DNA of 17,324 nt from Patescibacteria group bacterium (lineage in GTDB: Bacteria; Patescibacteriota; Saccharimonadia; Saccharimonadales; CAIOMD01), in assembly GCA_025453305.1 (NCBI GenBank), contig JALOQO010000008.1, forward strand, positions 1-17,324, written 5' to 3'. Positions 1 through 5,058 of this stretch are shown one piece after another (position 1 is the first letter of the stretch; each line of letters starts with the position of its first letter). The position numbers and the translations under genes are program-made. A model generated the notes under the pieces. It was not told the DNA's origin. It ran no database searches and saw nothing but the letters and a program-made list of their open reading frames with translations.

Positions 1-8
1 TTTTGCAT

Positions 9-169
9 TGGTGACCCCGGCGGGATTCGAACCCGCGATCTTCTGGATGAGAACCAGATATCCTACCCACATTCTGCGGGCCCGAAACTACATTCATGAA
101 AGCATAGCTTTCAGAAGTAGGTTTCCTTGCAATCCGCCACCGGCGGATCTCACGCTAGACGACGGGGCC
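9..169 (-). tRNA. tRNA-Glu (anticodon CTC) interrupted in the D-loop
   Basis: Read on the minus strand, the 5' acceptor GGCCCCG (169-163) pairs with CGGGGTC (19-13), followed by discriminator A and an encoded CCA (11-9). The T-arm is GCGGG-TTCGAAT-CCCGC. The anticodon stem TCTGG/CCAGA carries loop TTCTCAT, so the anticodon is CTC (Glu). The D-stem GTCT (160-157) pairs with GGAT (63-60), but 84 extra bases lie inside the D-loop. Removing 68-151 leaves D-loop AGCGTGGTA and a canonical 74-nt body plus CCA. All other arms are intact, so this reads as a functional gene that needs splicing rather than a pseudogene. Glu tRNA identity is strong; intron status is inferred. Confidence 0.9.
68..151 (-). 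other. 84-nt intron-like insert in the tRNA-Glu D-loop
   Basis: The insert begins after a U (152) and ends in G (68), the rule for group I introns, although an identical GTG at both edges lets the boundary slide by up to 3 nt without changing the product. It contains a perfect 7-bp hairpin (132-148, stem ATCCGCC), a second perfect 7-bp hairpin (97-113, stem TGAAAGC, loop TAT) enclosed by CTAC/GTAG, and GGAAACCTA (118-126), which resembles the P4/P5 joining segment of bacterial group I introns. At 84 nt it is far below the usual size of a self-splicing group I intron (about 200 nt or more), so its removal mechanism is unknown. Confidence 0.7.
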
Positions 170-190
170 AATAAAGCTAGTAATAATTGT

Positions 191-196
191 AGTATA
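191..196 (-). promoter_or_regulatory. Likely -10 element for tRNA-Glu
   Basis: TATACT on the minus strand lies 21 bases before the tRNA 5' end, in an A/T-rich stretch. The matching -35 is poor (a T-run), so this rests mainly on the -10 hexamer and its position. Confidence 0.35.
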
Positions 197-246
197 AGAT
201 AGGCTAAATAAGCAAAAAATCAAAAACTACCATTTTAACTTTAAAT

Positions 247-273
247 AAAACAAAAGACCTAGTTTCCTAGGTC
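247..273 (-). terminator. Rho-independent terminator after the RRM gene
   Basis: On the minus strand the perfect 7-bp stem GACCTAG/CTAGGTC closes a GAAA loop and is followed by TTTTGTTTTA. It lies 28 bases past the stop of the RRM gene and is positioned to end that transcript before the tRNA-Glu promoter. Confidence 0.85.
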
Positions 274-300
274 AATTGCTTTAAAGCGATTGTAATAAAA

Positions 301-609
301 TTACCAGCTTTTGCTTCGGAACGAACCGCCGCCACCGCCATTACCACCACGAGGGCGATCTTCTTTGGGGCGAGCTTCGTTCACTACGATGGTACGACCG
401 TCTAGCTCTGAATTATTCAAAGCCTCGATTGCAGCACGGCCTTCTTCTTCGGTTTCGTATTCTACGAATCCAAAGCCCTTGCTACGACCGCTTTCACGAT
501 CTTTGATAACGGTTGCGCTTACAACAGTACCAAAGGGTGCAAAAGCAGCCTGTAAACCATCATCGTCGGTACCCCATGCTAGGCTACCTACAAATAGTTT
601 GAATGCCAT
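301..609 (-). CDS. RRM-domain RNA-binding protein with glycine-rich tail
   Basis: A 102-aa protein made of one RNA recognition motif and a short tail. RNP2 is LFVGSL (residues 5-10) and RNP1 is KGFGFVEY (44-51), with the aromatic residues that stack on RNA bases present. After residue about 85 the chain is glycine-rich (a GGNGGGGG stretch) with Arg/Lys, typical of small bacterial RRM proteins of the cyanobacterial Rbp type that bind single-stranded RNA. AAGGA sits 6 nt before the ATG, supporting this start; another AAGGAGAT lies slightly further upstream. The gene is monocistronic, with its own terminator and a leader of up to about 140 nt containing a small GAGAT/ATCTC hairpin. Such proteins often respond to cold, but nothing here proves that. 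Confidence 0.93.
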   Translation of the reverse strand: MAFKLFVGSLAWGTDDDGLQAAFAPFGTVVSATVIKDRESGRSKGFGFVEYETEEEGRAAIEALNNSELDGRTIVVNEARPKEDRPRGGNGGGGGSFRSKSW

Positions 610-750
610 TTTGATTCCTTGTTATCTCCTTACCGCAAGTACGACCTTTTCTGTCTTTCTTTCGCTTTAGAGATAAAAAACAATCTCGAACGTAATGACA
701 AATCTTGCGCTAAGTGTTACTGTAGCACAATAAGTTTAAATAGTACATAG

Positions 751-2133
751 TTAAATACACCTAATTTTGCTAGCCGCAACCCTTACGGCTTCTCCCCAGC
801 TACCAAAAACATTTGGAGTATTTACAACATCACAAGCTCTTATATGCATTTTTACTACTAAGGCTAGTTCGTTAATTATCTCGCTAGCATTTGGCGCCAC
901 AATCGTTGCACCAATGATGGTCCCATAGTTAGATGCTATTATTTTTACAAACCCATCTTGATAAGGTTTTGTAAAAGACCTACCCACGATACTTATTGGA
1001 GTTAAAGAAGTCTGATATGGTTGCCCAGTGAGTATTATTGATTTTTCACTAGTTCCAACTGTAGCAATTTCTGGAGTTCCAAAAATCGCGCGGGGTATAA
1101 AAGAGGGGTTAAAATGGATTTTTTTACGACTCATAATGTTATGGGCTGCTATTTGCCCGCTTAAGAGTGCGCCACCCGCAGAATCAACCAAACCCGTAAT
1201 ATCACCAATAGCATACACATTTTTTTGACTTGTTCTAAGTGATTTATTAACCGTAATGCCGTCTTTATTATAATCAATACCTAAATTTTCTAAACCAATA
1301 TCGGTACTAGGCTTATTACCACAAGCAAGCATTACTGCATGCACCCTCAAGCCATGTGCTAAACCCCCTTTTTGGTAATTGACGGTAATTCCTTTTTCAC
1401 TTTTAGCAATGGATTTTATAGTAGTTTTCGTATGAACAGCAACACCAAGGTTTGTCAGAATATTTTCGGCCAAATCACTTGCTTCTGGATCAAGATGGTT
1501 TAATATGTGATCTTTCGATTCAATAATATGTACCTTTACATCAAATGCTCGCAAAATTTGTGAATATTCATAAGCGGTAGGTCCCCCACCGATAATTAAC
1601 ATAGACTTGGGTAATTCTTTGAGGTCTTGAAAACTCCTATAGGTTAAATAACCAGCATCAGACAAGCCGTTTATGTCTGGAACATAAGGGTATGAACCAT
1701 TAGCAATAATATAATACTTTGCCGTATATTGGTTTAAGCCTACCGTTATAGTTTGATTATCAATAAAGTGAGCATGGCCCCTGACTATCTTGATTCCAGC
1801 GCCATATTTGTCGTCGGTTACCAACACGCCGGTAGCTGTTATAGCTTTTTTCTGGGCATGTATAACAGCATTAAAGTCTATATCGAAATTATCTACAGAT
1901 ATACCATGATGTGAAGATTTTTTTATTTCTTGAAATAGGTTTGCACTTTCTAGTAAAGATCTTGTAGGAATACAGCTATGATGAGCGCAGTCGCCACCTA
2001 ATTTTCCATTCTCTATAACAATAACGGTCTTTCCAGAATTATGTAGAGTTTGAGCTGCCACCGTACCAGCAGCACCACCACCAATTACAATAACATCGGC
2101 ACTAAGTTTACTTTTACGATTTTTTAAAGCCAT
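751..2133 (-). CDS. FAD/NAD(P)-dependent disulfide oxidoreductase (mercuric reductase/lipoamide dehydrogenase family)
   Basis: About 460 aa, class I pyridine nucleotide-disulfide oxidoreductase. The N-terminal FAD Rossmann motif GGGAAG is at residues 18-23. The redox-active CxxxxC pair is C49/C54 in GGDCAHHSCIPT, an unusual variant of GGTCxNxGCxPSK. The NAD(P) motif GGGPTAYE lies near 182-189 and the second FAD motif NVYAIGD near residue 310. The usual C-terminal HPT..E (the His-Glu acid/base pair of the partner subunit) is not seen: the corresponding stretch reads NTPNVFGSWGEAV, keeping the Glu but not the His. The ATG at 2133 is preferred because it follows the upstream stop by 10 nt; longer in-frame starts overlap the ATP-cone gene and add no family-like sequence. 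Last gene of a four-gene operon; substrate unknown. Confidence 0.85.
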   Translation of the reverse strand: MALKNRKSKLSADVIVIGGGAAGTVAAQTLHNSGKTVIVIENGKLGGDCAHHSCIPTRSLLESANLFQEIKKSSHHGISVDNFDIDFNAVIHAQKKAITATGVLVTDDKYGAGIKIVRGHAHFIDNQTITVGLNQYTAKYYIIANGSYPYVPDINGLSDAGYLTYRSFQDLKELPKSMLIIGGGPTAYEYSQILRAFDVKVHIIESKDHILNHLDPEASDLAENILTNLGVAVHTKTTIKSIAKSEKGITVNYQKGGLAHGLRVHAVMLACGNKPSTDIGLENLGIDYNKDGITVNKSLRTSQKNVYAIGDITGLVDSAGGALLSGQIAAHNIMSRKKIHFNPSFIPRAIFGTPEIATVGTSEKSIILTGQPYQTSLTPISIVGRSFTKPYQDGFVKIIASNYGTIIGATIVAPNASEIINELALVVKMHIRACDVVNTPNVFGSWGEAVRVAASKIRCI

Positions 2134-2143
2134 ATCTATTAGA

Positions 2144-2413
2144 CTACCATAAATGCTTATGTTTTTTATAAGATAAGGCAATGGCATGATCAATTTTTTC
2201 TAACTCTTTATTAACCATAGATCTTATATCATTTGTTGTAACAACAGTTTTTTTATCTAACCAAGATTCGACATCGGCGATAACCATATCGGTGAAATGA
2301 TTTGCTTCTTTTGATGGATAGTGATTACTTATAAAAGTTTTATAAATACTGTTTTTAAGTTTTACACGATCAAAATCAACTATTTTGCCAGAGTGTTTTT
2401 TGATATGTTTCAT
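2144..2413 (-). CDS. Stand-alone ATP-cone domain protein
   Basis: An 89-aa protein that is essentially one ATP-cone, the nucleotide-binding regulatory domain normally fused to ribonucleotide reductase or to NrdR. The start fits the pattern: a Lys/Gly strand followed by IVDFDRVKLKNSIYKTF (residues 11-27), where family members have a hydrophobic-Pro-Phe-Asp-Arg motif. The later part (DIRSMVNKEL..., then ALSYKKHKHL) matches the helix ending in VA..Y..YR. No catalytic or zinc-ribbon domain is attached. Its ATG overlaps the upstream stop in an ATGA, implying translational coupling. It may sense ATP/dATP for the neighbouring enzyme, but that is inference. Confidence 0.75.
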   Translation of the reverse strand: MKHIKKHSGKIVDFDRVKLKNSIYKTFISNHYPSKEANHFTDMVIADVESWLDKKTVVTTNDIRSMVNKELEKIDHAIALSYKKHKHLW

Positions 2414-3108
2414 ATATCTAATACACCCCCAGTTGCTACCAACAATAACATTAACCAGGTTACGGCAAGTATTGCTAATCCATTATAAAGTCGCATTGTA
2501 CCTTTAGTGTTTTCTTTCCAGGCAATTATTGCACTTGGTTTAGTACCACTAGACAAAAGTGCAAGTACTATATAAATTGGTGTAGCAAGCCCAAATACAA
2601 AAGGCAAACCCCATATAAGCGCGTTGGGGCTTACAATAACACTAATTCCTCCCAAAACAGAAATTACAATCCCCAAAGACGGAATAGTGGCATAGGCGGT
2701 AACCAAAGCGAGGGCTAAAATATTTAGTAAGCCTCTTTTTTTGGTCGTTTTGTCGTGGATAACAGAAGTAAGCTTTTTAGATGGTTTTATCAACGGTTCT
2801 TGCCAAAAATAGCGCCTTATTAAACCAAGGCTATATACTATTGCAATAAGACTAATAGCTATAATAAAAGTTAGTTGATAAGCTGGGCTAAACCATAATA
2901 ATATCGAACTTACAACAACAGAGAAAAACAAAATAAATACTACATAAAAAATCAAAAACAAAAATCCACCCATAGTGTATTTATTATTAGATTCGCCATT
3001 ACCAATTAGCGATTTTATAAAAGCTACAAAAGAACTTATAACTACCGGATTAGTACCAATTAGAAGACCGGTAATTAAGCCGATAATTCCAAAACCATAC
3101 AAAGTCAT
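2410..3108 (-). CDS. Polytopic membrane protein, CcdA/DsbD-like but without cysteines
   Basis: 232 aa from the ATG at 3108, chosen because it overlaps the preceding stop in an ATGA. About six hydrophobic segments form two halves, joined by a basic loop (KPSKKL...TTKKRG). Each half opens with a proline motif inside a helix: GTNPVV near residue 18 and ATIPSLG in the second half. In CcdA/DsbD thiol-disulfide carriers these positions read NPC and TPC, followed by segments like GLPFVFGLATP. Here the cysteines are Val and Ser, and the protein contains no Cys at all, so it cannot move electrons by a thiol route. The family call is by pattern and moderately weak; a different small transporter fold is possible. 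Confidence 0.5.
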   Translation of the reverse strand: MTLYGFGIIGLITGLLIGTNPVVISSFVAFIKSLIGNGESNNKYTMGGFLFLIFYVVFILFFSVVVSSILLWFSPAYQLTFIIAISLIAIVYSLGLIRRYFWQEPLIKPSKKLTSVIHDKTTKKRGLLNILALALVTAYATIPSLGIVISVLGGISVIVSPNALIWGLPFVFGLATPIYIVLALLSSGTKPSAIIAWKENTKGTMRLYNGLAILAVTWLMLLLVATGGVLDI

Positions 3109-3335
3109 AGCCAAGTATCCACATTTACTATAGTATCTAGTGCCAGGGCAAGCATAATAAGGCTTGATATTGTGATTAAGCCACATATTAATCCAAAGGT
3201 AATAATTTTAGCCGATTTGTTTTTGTTGAACAGATTGTAAGTTATTAAAAACAATACAATTACAGCAAAGCTTCCAAATATTGTTTTTAGGCCCATTATG
3301 GCTTCACTAGATGCAATAATCGATACGGCGCCCAT
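3105..3335 (-). CDS. Small two-helix membrane protein
   Basis: A 76-aa hydrophobic protein with two predicted membrane segments (residues about 16-34 and 45-68) and a short basic loop NKNKSAKI between them. No family recognised. A GAGAGGG purine tract lies about 11 nt before the ATG. It is the first gene of the minus-strand operon, and its stop overlaps the next start as ATGA, so it is probably made together with the CcdA-like protein and may be its partner. An internal Met (residue 14) could give a shorter 63-aa form. Confidence 0.65.
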   Translation of the reverse strand: MGAVSIIASSEAIMGLKTIFGSFAVIVLFLITYNLFNKNKSAKIITFGLICGLITISSLIMLALALDTIVNVDTWL

Positions 3336-3343
3336 TAGTTTTT

Positions 3344-3392
3344 TTGCCCTCTCTCAATAAAAACTATATCATTGTAAATAGCATAACCGCAA
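3344..3392. promoter_or_regulatory. Overlapping divergent promoters
   Basis: The 80-bp gap between the operon and the P-type-ATPase-like gene holds two candidates. Minus strand: TTGCGG (3392-3387), 18 bp, TATAGT (3368-3363). Plus strand: TTGCCC (3344-3349), 17 bp, TATCAT (3367-3372). The two -10 elements overlap by 2 bp, so polymerases would compete. Neither -35 is close to consensus. Confidence 0.4.
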
Positions 3393-3415
3393 TAACGATT
3401 CCAAGGAATATATAA

Positions 3416-4381
3416 ATGACCAGTTTAAACTCACCAAGACAGTGGCATCGCCTAACAACTAACGAAGTTTTAAGTACTGTTGGTAGTAGTGTAAATGGTT
3501 TAGACAAATCATCCTTAACAAAAAATCTCAAACAATATGGCTATATTCAACCTTTGTTTATACCAAAATGGCTAAGACCATATTTTAAATACCAGGCAAT
3601 AAGGAGTGGCAAATCAGAACAAATTACAAGTCAAGAAATGATATTAGGCGATATACTGATATTAAATAAGGGCGATATAGTCCCGGGATTAATGAGAGTT
3701 ATTAAGGTTAATGATGCTACTGTTCAGGAACATGATATTACCGGCATAAGTGCTCCGATATCAAAAAACTCTTTAGCCATACAATCAATCGCACCCATTA
3801 ACCAACAAAAAAACATGTTATTTGCTGGCACTTATATCGAAAGTGGGTCAGTAGTTGCAGTACTGGTGGGCGGATCGCAAAAAAATAAAATCTTAAAAAT
3901 AAAGCAAAGCATTAAGTTTAAAAGAAATAATATAATTACTTCTATAGATAATGCAAAAAAAATAAGCAATTGCAATGCGGTAATTTTTGATGGCCTAACT
4001 AAGCCCCAAGATATCAAAGATAGTTTTCGCGAACTTTATATTAAAAATCAAATATCATGTCTTTATCTTCTTGATTTTGACAATATCAAAAAGATAACAA
4101 CTGACTTTCCAGAAATAATTCCTCTACAAAAATCTAATAGAACAGGTGTATTTGTAACATTAAAAAAACCCTACCTAGATACTAATGTGAAAGATTTTAT
4201 TAAATCCAATAAAACAATATATTTAGGGCCTGATGCTGGTAATGATCCAGTTAGTCTGGCATCAACAGTTGCAATTGTTGCAGGTAATCAATACACCCAA
4301 ATAGGATTGTTTAAATGCAAATCGATAACTATCAACCTTTCACCATCAAACTTAACAAGTATTTTATACAACATTAAATAA
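3416..4381 (+). CDS. Soluble, catalytically degenerate P-type ATPase-like protein
   Basis: 321 aa with no membrane helices. Residues 10-44 (WHRLTTNEVL...GLDKSSLTKNLKQYGY) match the cation-ATPase N-terminal domain. Residues 61-160 follow the actuator domain: GDILILNKGDIVPG (78-91), TGIS (109-112) where active enzymes have TGES, then FAGTYIESGSVVAVLVGG (136-153). Residues 187-234 recall the P-domain: AVIFDGLT (188-195) where DKTGTLT belongs, and an IKDSFRELYIKN...ISCLYLLDF stretch where enzymes have TGD. GPDAGNDPVSLA (271-282) mirrors the hinge GDGxNDxPALxxA. The transmembrane helices and nucleotide-binding domain are missing. The reading frame is uninterrupted for 321 codons and has an AAGGAA ribosome site 7 nt before the ATG, so it is probably expressed. 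Pump activity is not possible; role unknown. Confidence 0.75.
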   Translation: MTSLNSPRQWHRLTTNEVLSTVGSSVNGLDKSSLTKNLKQYGYIQPLFIPKWLRPYFKYQAIRSGKSEQITSQEMILGDILILNKGDIVPGLMRVIKVNDATVQEHDITGISAPISKNSLAIQSIAPINQQKNMLFAGTYIESGSVVAVLVGGSQKNKILKIKQSIKFKRNNIITSIDNAKKISNCNAVIFDGLTKPQDIKDSFRELYIKNQISCLYLLDFDNIKKITTDFPEIIPLQKSNRTGVFVTLKKPYLDTNVKDFIKSNKTIYLGPDAGNDPVSLASTVAIVAGNQYTQIGLFKCKSITINLSPSNLTSILYNIK

Positions 4382-4392
4382 GCATAAACCTA

Positions 4393-4421
4393 TTGACTTT
4401 TTCAGATAGATGATATATAAT
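4393..4421 (+). promoter_or_regulatory. Near-consensus sigma-70 promoter
   Basis: TTGACT (4393-4398), exactly 17 bp, then TATAAT (4416-4421). This is one of the strongest housekeeping promoter matches in the window; transcription should start near 4428. It drives the 28-codon ORF unit ending at the 4648-4674 terminator. Confidence 0.85.
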
Positions 4422-4479
4422 ACAATCATTGCTGTAAAAAAGCAAAAATAAAAACAATTTAACACCTATAGGAGTGCTC

Positions 4480-4566
4480 ATGAGCGATACACAGCTCAAC
4501 TTTGAGCTCCTAGAAACTAGCGATACTGCTATTAGTCAATTTGATACTTGGCTATCAAATTTATAG
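4480..4566 (+). CDS. 28-aa acidic small ORF
   Basis: The ORF begins MSDTQLNFEL and ends DTWLSNL, then TAG. It has five acidic and no basic residues, and no evident signal or membrane segment. Support for translation: an AGGAG 5 nt before the ATG, in a region where most genes lack such a site, and a near-consensus promoter about 60 nt upstream. No homologue recognised. It could be a microprotein, a leader peptide, or a chance ORF inside a structured small RNA; synonymous-substitution evidence would be needed to decide. Confidence 0.5.
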   Translation: MSDTQLNFELLETSDTAISQFDTWLSNL

Positions 4567-4647
4567 TAAAATCGCCAGTATAAGGAGCAAGCCACTAAGC
4601 GGATTATCATAAAAGATGATGCGCTTTTAGTGGTGTTGGAGCAAAAC

Positions 4648-4674
4648 AATCTCTGTTAAATCGGAGATTTTTTT
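4648..4674 (+). terminator. Rho-independent terminator of the small transcript
   Basis: AATCTC (4648-4653) pairs with GAGATT (4664-4669) around a 10-nt loop, followed by a T-run to 4674. The stem is short but the T-tract is good. Confidence 0.65.
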
Positions 4675-4699
4675 GTTATAGTATGCTTTGTTGGTTTGC

Positions 4700-4776
4700 G
4701 GCAGGGTAGCTCAGATGGTCAGAGCGCAGGACTCATAAGCCTGAGGTCGCGAGTTCAATCCTCGCCCCTGCTACCA
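4700..4776 (+). tRNA. tRNA with CAT anticodon (elongator Met or Ile2)
   Basis: Acceptor GGCAGGG pairs with CCCTGCT (4766-4772), followed by discriminator A and encoded CCA. The D-stem is GCTC/GAGC and the T-arm GCGAG-TTCAATC-CTCGC. Anticodon CAT is at 4734-4736 in loop CTCATAA. The 31-39 position is an A-G mismatch, leaving four good pairs in the anticodon stem. The acceptor pairs at its first position, unlike initiator tRNA, so this is elongator Met or the Ile2 tRNA that TilS converts to lysidine; tilS lies 0.6 kb downstream, but sequence alone does not decide. A TATAGT at 4677-4682 could be its own -10. Confidence 0.9.
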
Positions 4777-4781
4777 AATTG

Positions 4782-4807
4782 AAAACCTCACGCAATGTGG
4801 GGTTTTT
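4782..4807 (+). terminator. tRNA terminator, copy 1
   Basis: The stem AAAACCTCAC/GTGGGGTTTT (one G-T pair) closes loop GCAAT and is followed by a T. It sits 6 bases after the tRNA CCA. Confidence 0.8.
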
Positions 4808-4820
4808 GATTTGTGACAAA

Positions 4821-4843
4821 GGCGAGGGTTGACGAGCGACCTC
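4821..4843 (+). repeat. Segment complementary to the tRNA T-arm
   Basis: This 23-nt stretch is nearly the reverse complement of tRNA bases 4743-4766 (variable loop and T-arm). GGCGAGG, TTGA and GCGACCTC pair exactly, with one G-T wobble and one small bulge between them. It is repeated at 5008-5030. A read-through transcript could fold the two together around the terminator. Confidence 0.7.
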
Positions 4844-4860
4844 ACTTAAGGGGGAGCAGA

Positions 4861-4891
4861 TTATTGTCAAATGCATTTTATTTGACAATAA
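4861..4891. repeat. Perfect 12-bp inverted repeat
   Basis: TTATTGTCAAAT (4861-4872) and ATTTGACAATAA (4880-4891) flank a 7-nt spacer. It lies in the unique segment between the two tRNA-derived direct repeats and could be a protein-binding palindrome or hairpin. Confidence 0.85.
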
Positions 4892-4898
4892 ATAGTTA

Positions 4899-4931
4899 GG
4901 TGATGGAATAGCCAAAGGCTAGTCTGTCACC
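4899..4931. repeat. Two-step hairpin between the direct repeats
   Basis: The outer stem is GGTGA/TCACC (4899-4903/4927-4931) and the inner stem TAGCC/GGCTA (4909-4913/4917-4921) with loop AAA and 5-nt internal loops. It immediately precedes the second tRNA 3' fragment. Confidence 0.65.
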
Positions 4932-4940
4932 GTGCGATAA

Positions 4941-5030
4941 TTCAATCCTCGCCCCTGCTACCAAATTGAAAACCTCACGCAATGTGGGGTTTTTGATTTG
5001 TGACAAAGGCGAGGGTTGACGAGCGACCTC
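4941..5030 (+). repeat. Direct repeat copy 2: orphan tRNA 3' fragment and terminator
   Basis: Identical to 4754-4843 but without a 5' tRNA half in front. It carries the T-loop to CCA (4941-4963), the terminator (4969-4994) and the anti-T-arm segment (5008-5030). Its right edge abuts the 5' end of the MazG-like gene. The arrangement resembles the att duplication left by elements that integrate into tRNA 3' ends, though only 97 bp lie between the copies. Confidence 0.95.
4969..4994 (+). terminator. tRNA terminator, copy 2
   Basis: Exact copy of the 4782-4807 hairpin and T-run. Here it would insulate the mazG-tilS-ftsH run from upstream transcription. Confidence 0.75.
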
Positions 5031-5058
5031 GCAGTTTCAGGATATTATTAATCGCGCC

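Larger units (their letters stand above)
4428..4675 (+). ncRNA. Short structured transcript of about 245 nt carrying the small ORF
   Basis: Bounded by the 4393 promoter and the 4648 terminator. Past the small ORF it holds a long imperfect hairpin (4592-4633: CCACTAA/TTAGTGG outer stem, GCG/CGC, ATCAT/ATGAT inner stem, loop AAAAG), flanked on both sides by GGAGCAA (4585-4591 and 4638-4644). It does not show the tmRNA tag, RNase P or SRP RNA landmarks I know. It may be an sRNA, or an mRNA with a structured 3' UTR. Confidence 0.45.
4754..4843 (+). repeat. Direct repeat copy 1: tRNA 3' end, terminator and flank
   Basis: A 90-bp block identical to 4941-5030. It covers the T-loop to CCA of the CAT tRNA (4754-4776), a terminator, and a GC-rich segment ending GCGACCTC. 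This copy belongs to the intact tRNA. Confidence 0.97.

Noticed and set aside
8..202. Plus-strand ORF of 64 codons
   Set aside because: It is the antisense of the tRNA-Glu gene and its insert; the early GFEPAIFWM string is again a tRNA artefact.
273..292. Near-palindrome CAATTGCTTTAAAGCGATTG beside the RRM stop
   Set aside because: One mismatch at each half and no T-run; the adjacent GACCTAG hairpin already explains termination.
4428..4675. tmRNA, SRP RNA or RNase P RNA
   Set aside because: No tag sequence with Ala-Ala end, no tRNA-like ends, no GGAAG tetraloop domain and no RNase P core were seen.
4700..4776. Firm assignment of this tRNA to Ile2 because tilS is nearby
   Set aside because: Loop CTCATAA occurs in both elongator Met and Ile2; proximity alone is not proof, so it is left ambiguous.
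4733..4915. Minus-strand ORF of 60 codons ending GARIELATSGL
   Set aside because: It lies antisense across the CAT tRNA; that C-terminal string is the typical false translation of a reversed tRNA 3' half.
4887..4963. Possible second complete tRNA ending in the copy-2 3' fragment
   Set aside because: A D-stem-like GTTA/TAGC can be drawn, but no anticodon stem and no 5' acceptor strand pair with CCCTGCT; it is better read as an orphan 3' fragment.
4754..5030. CRISPR array
   Set aside because: Only two long repeats, derived from a tRNA, with one long spacer and no cas genes.
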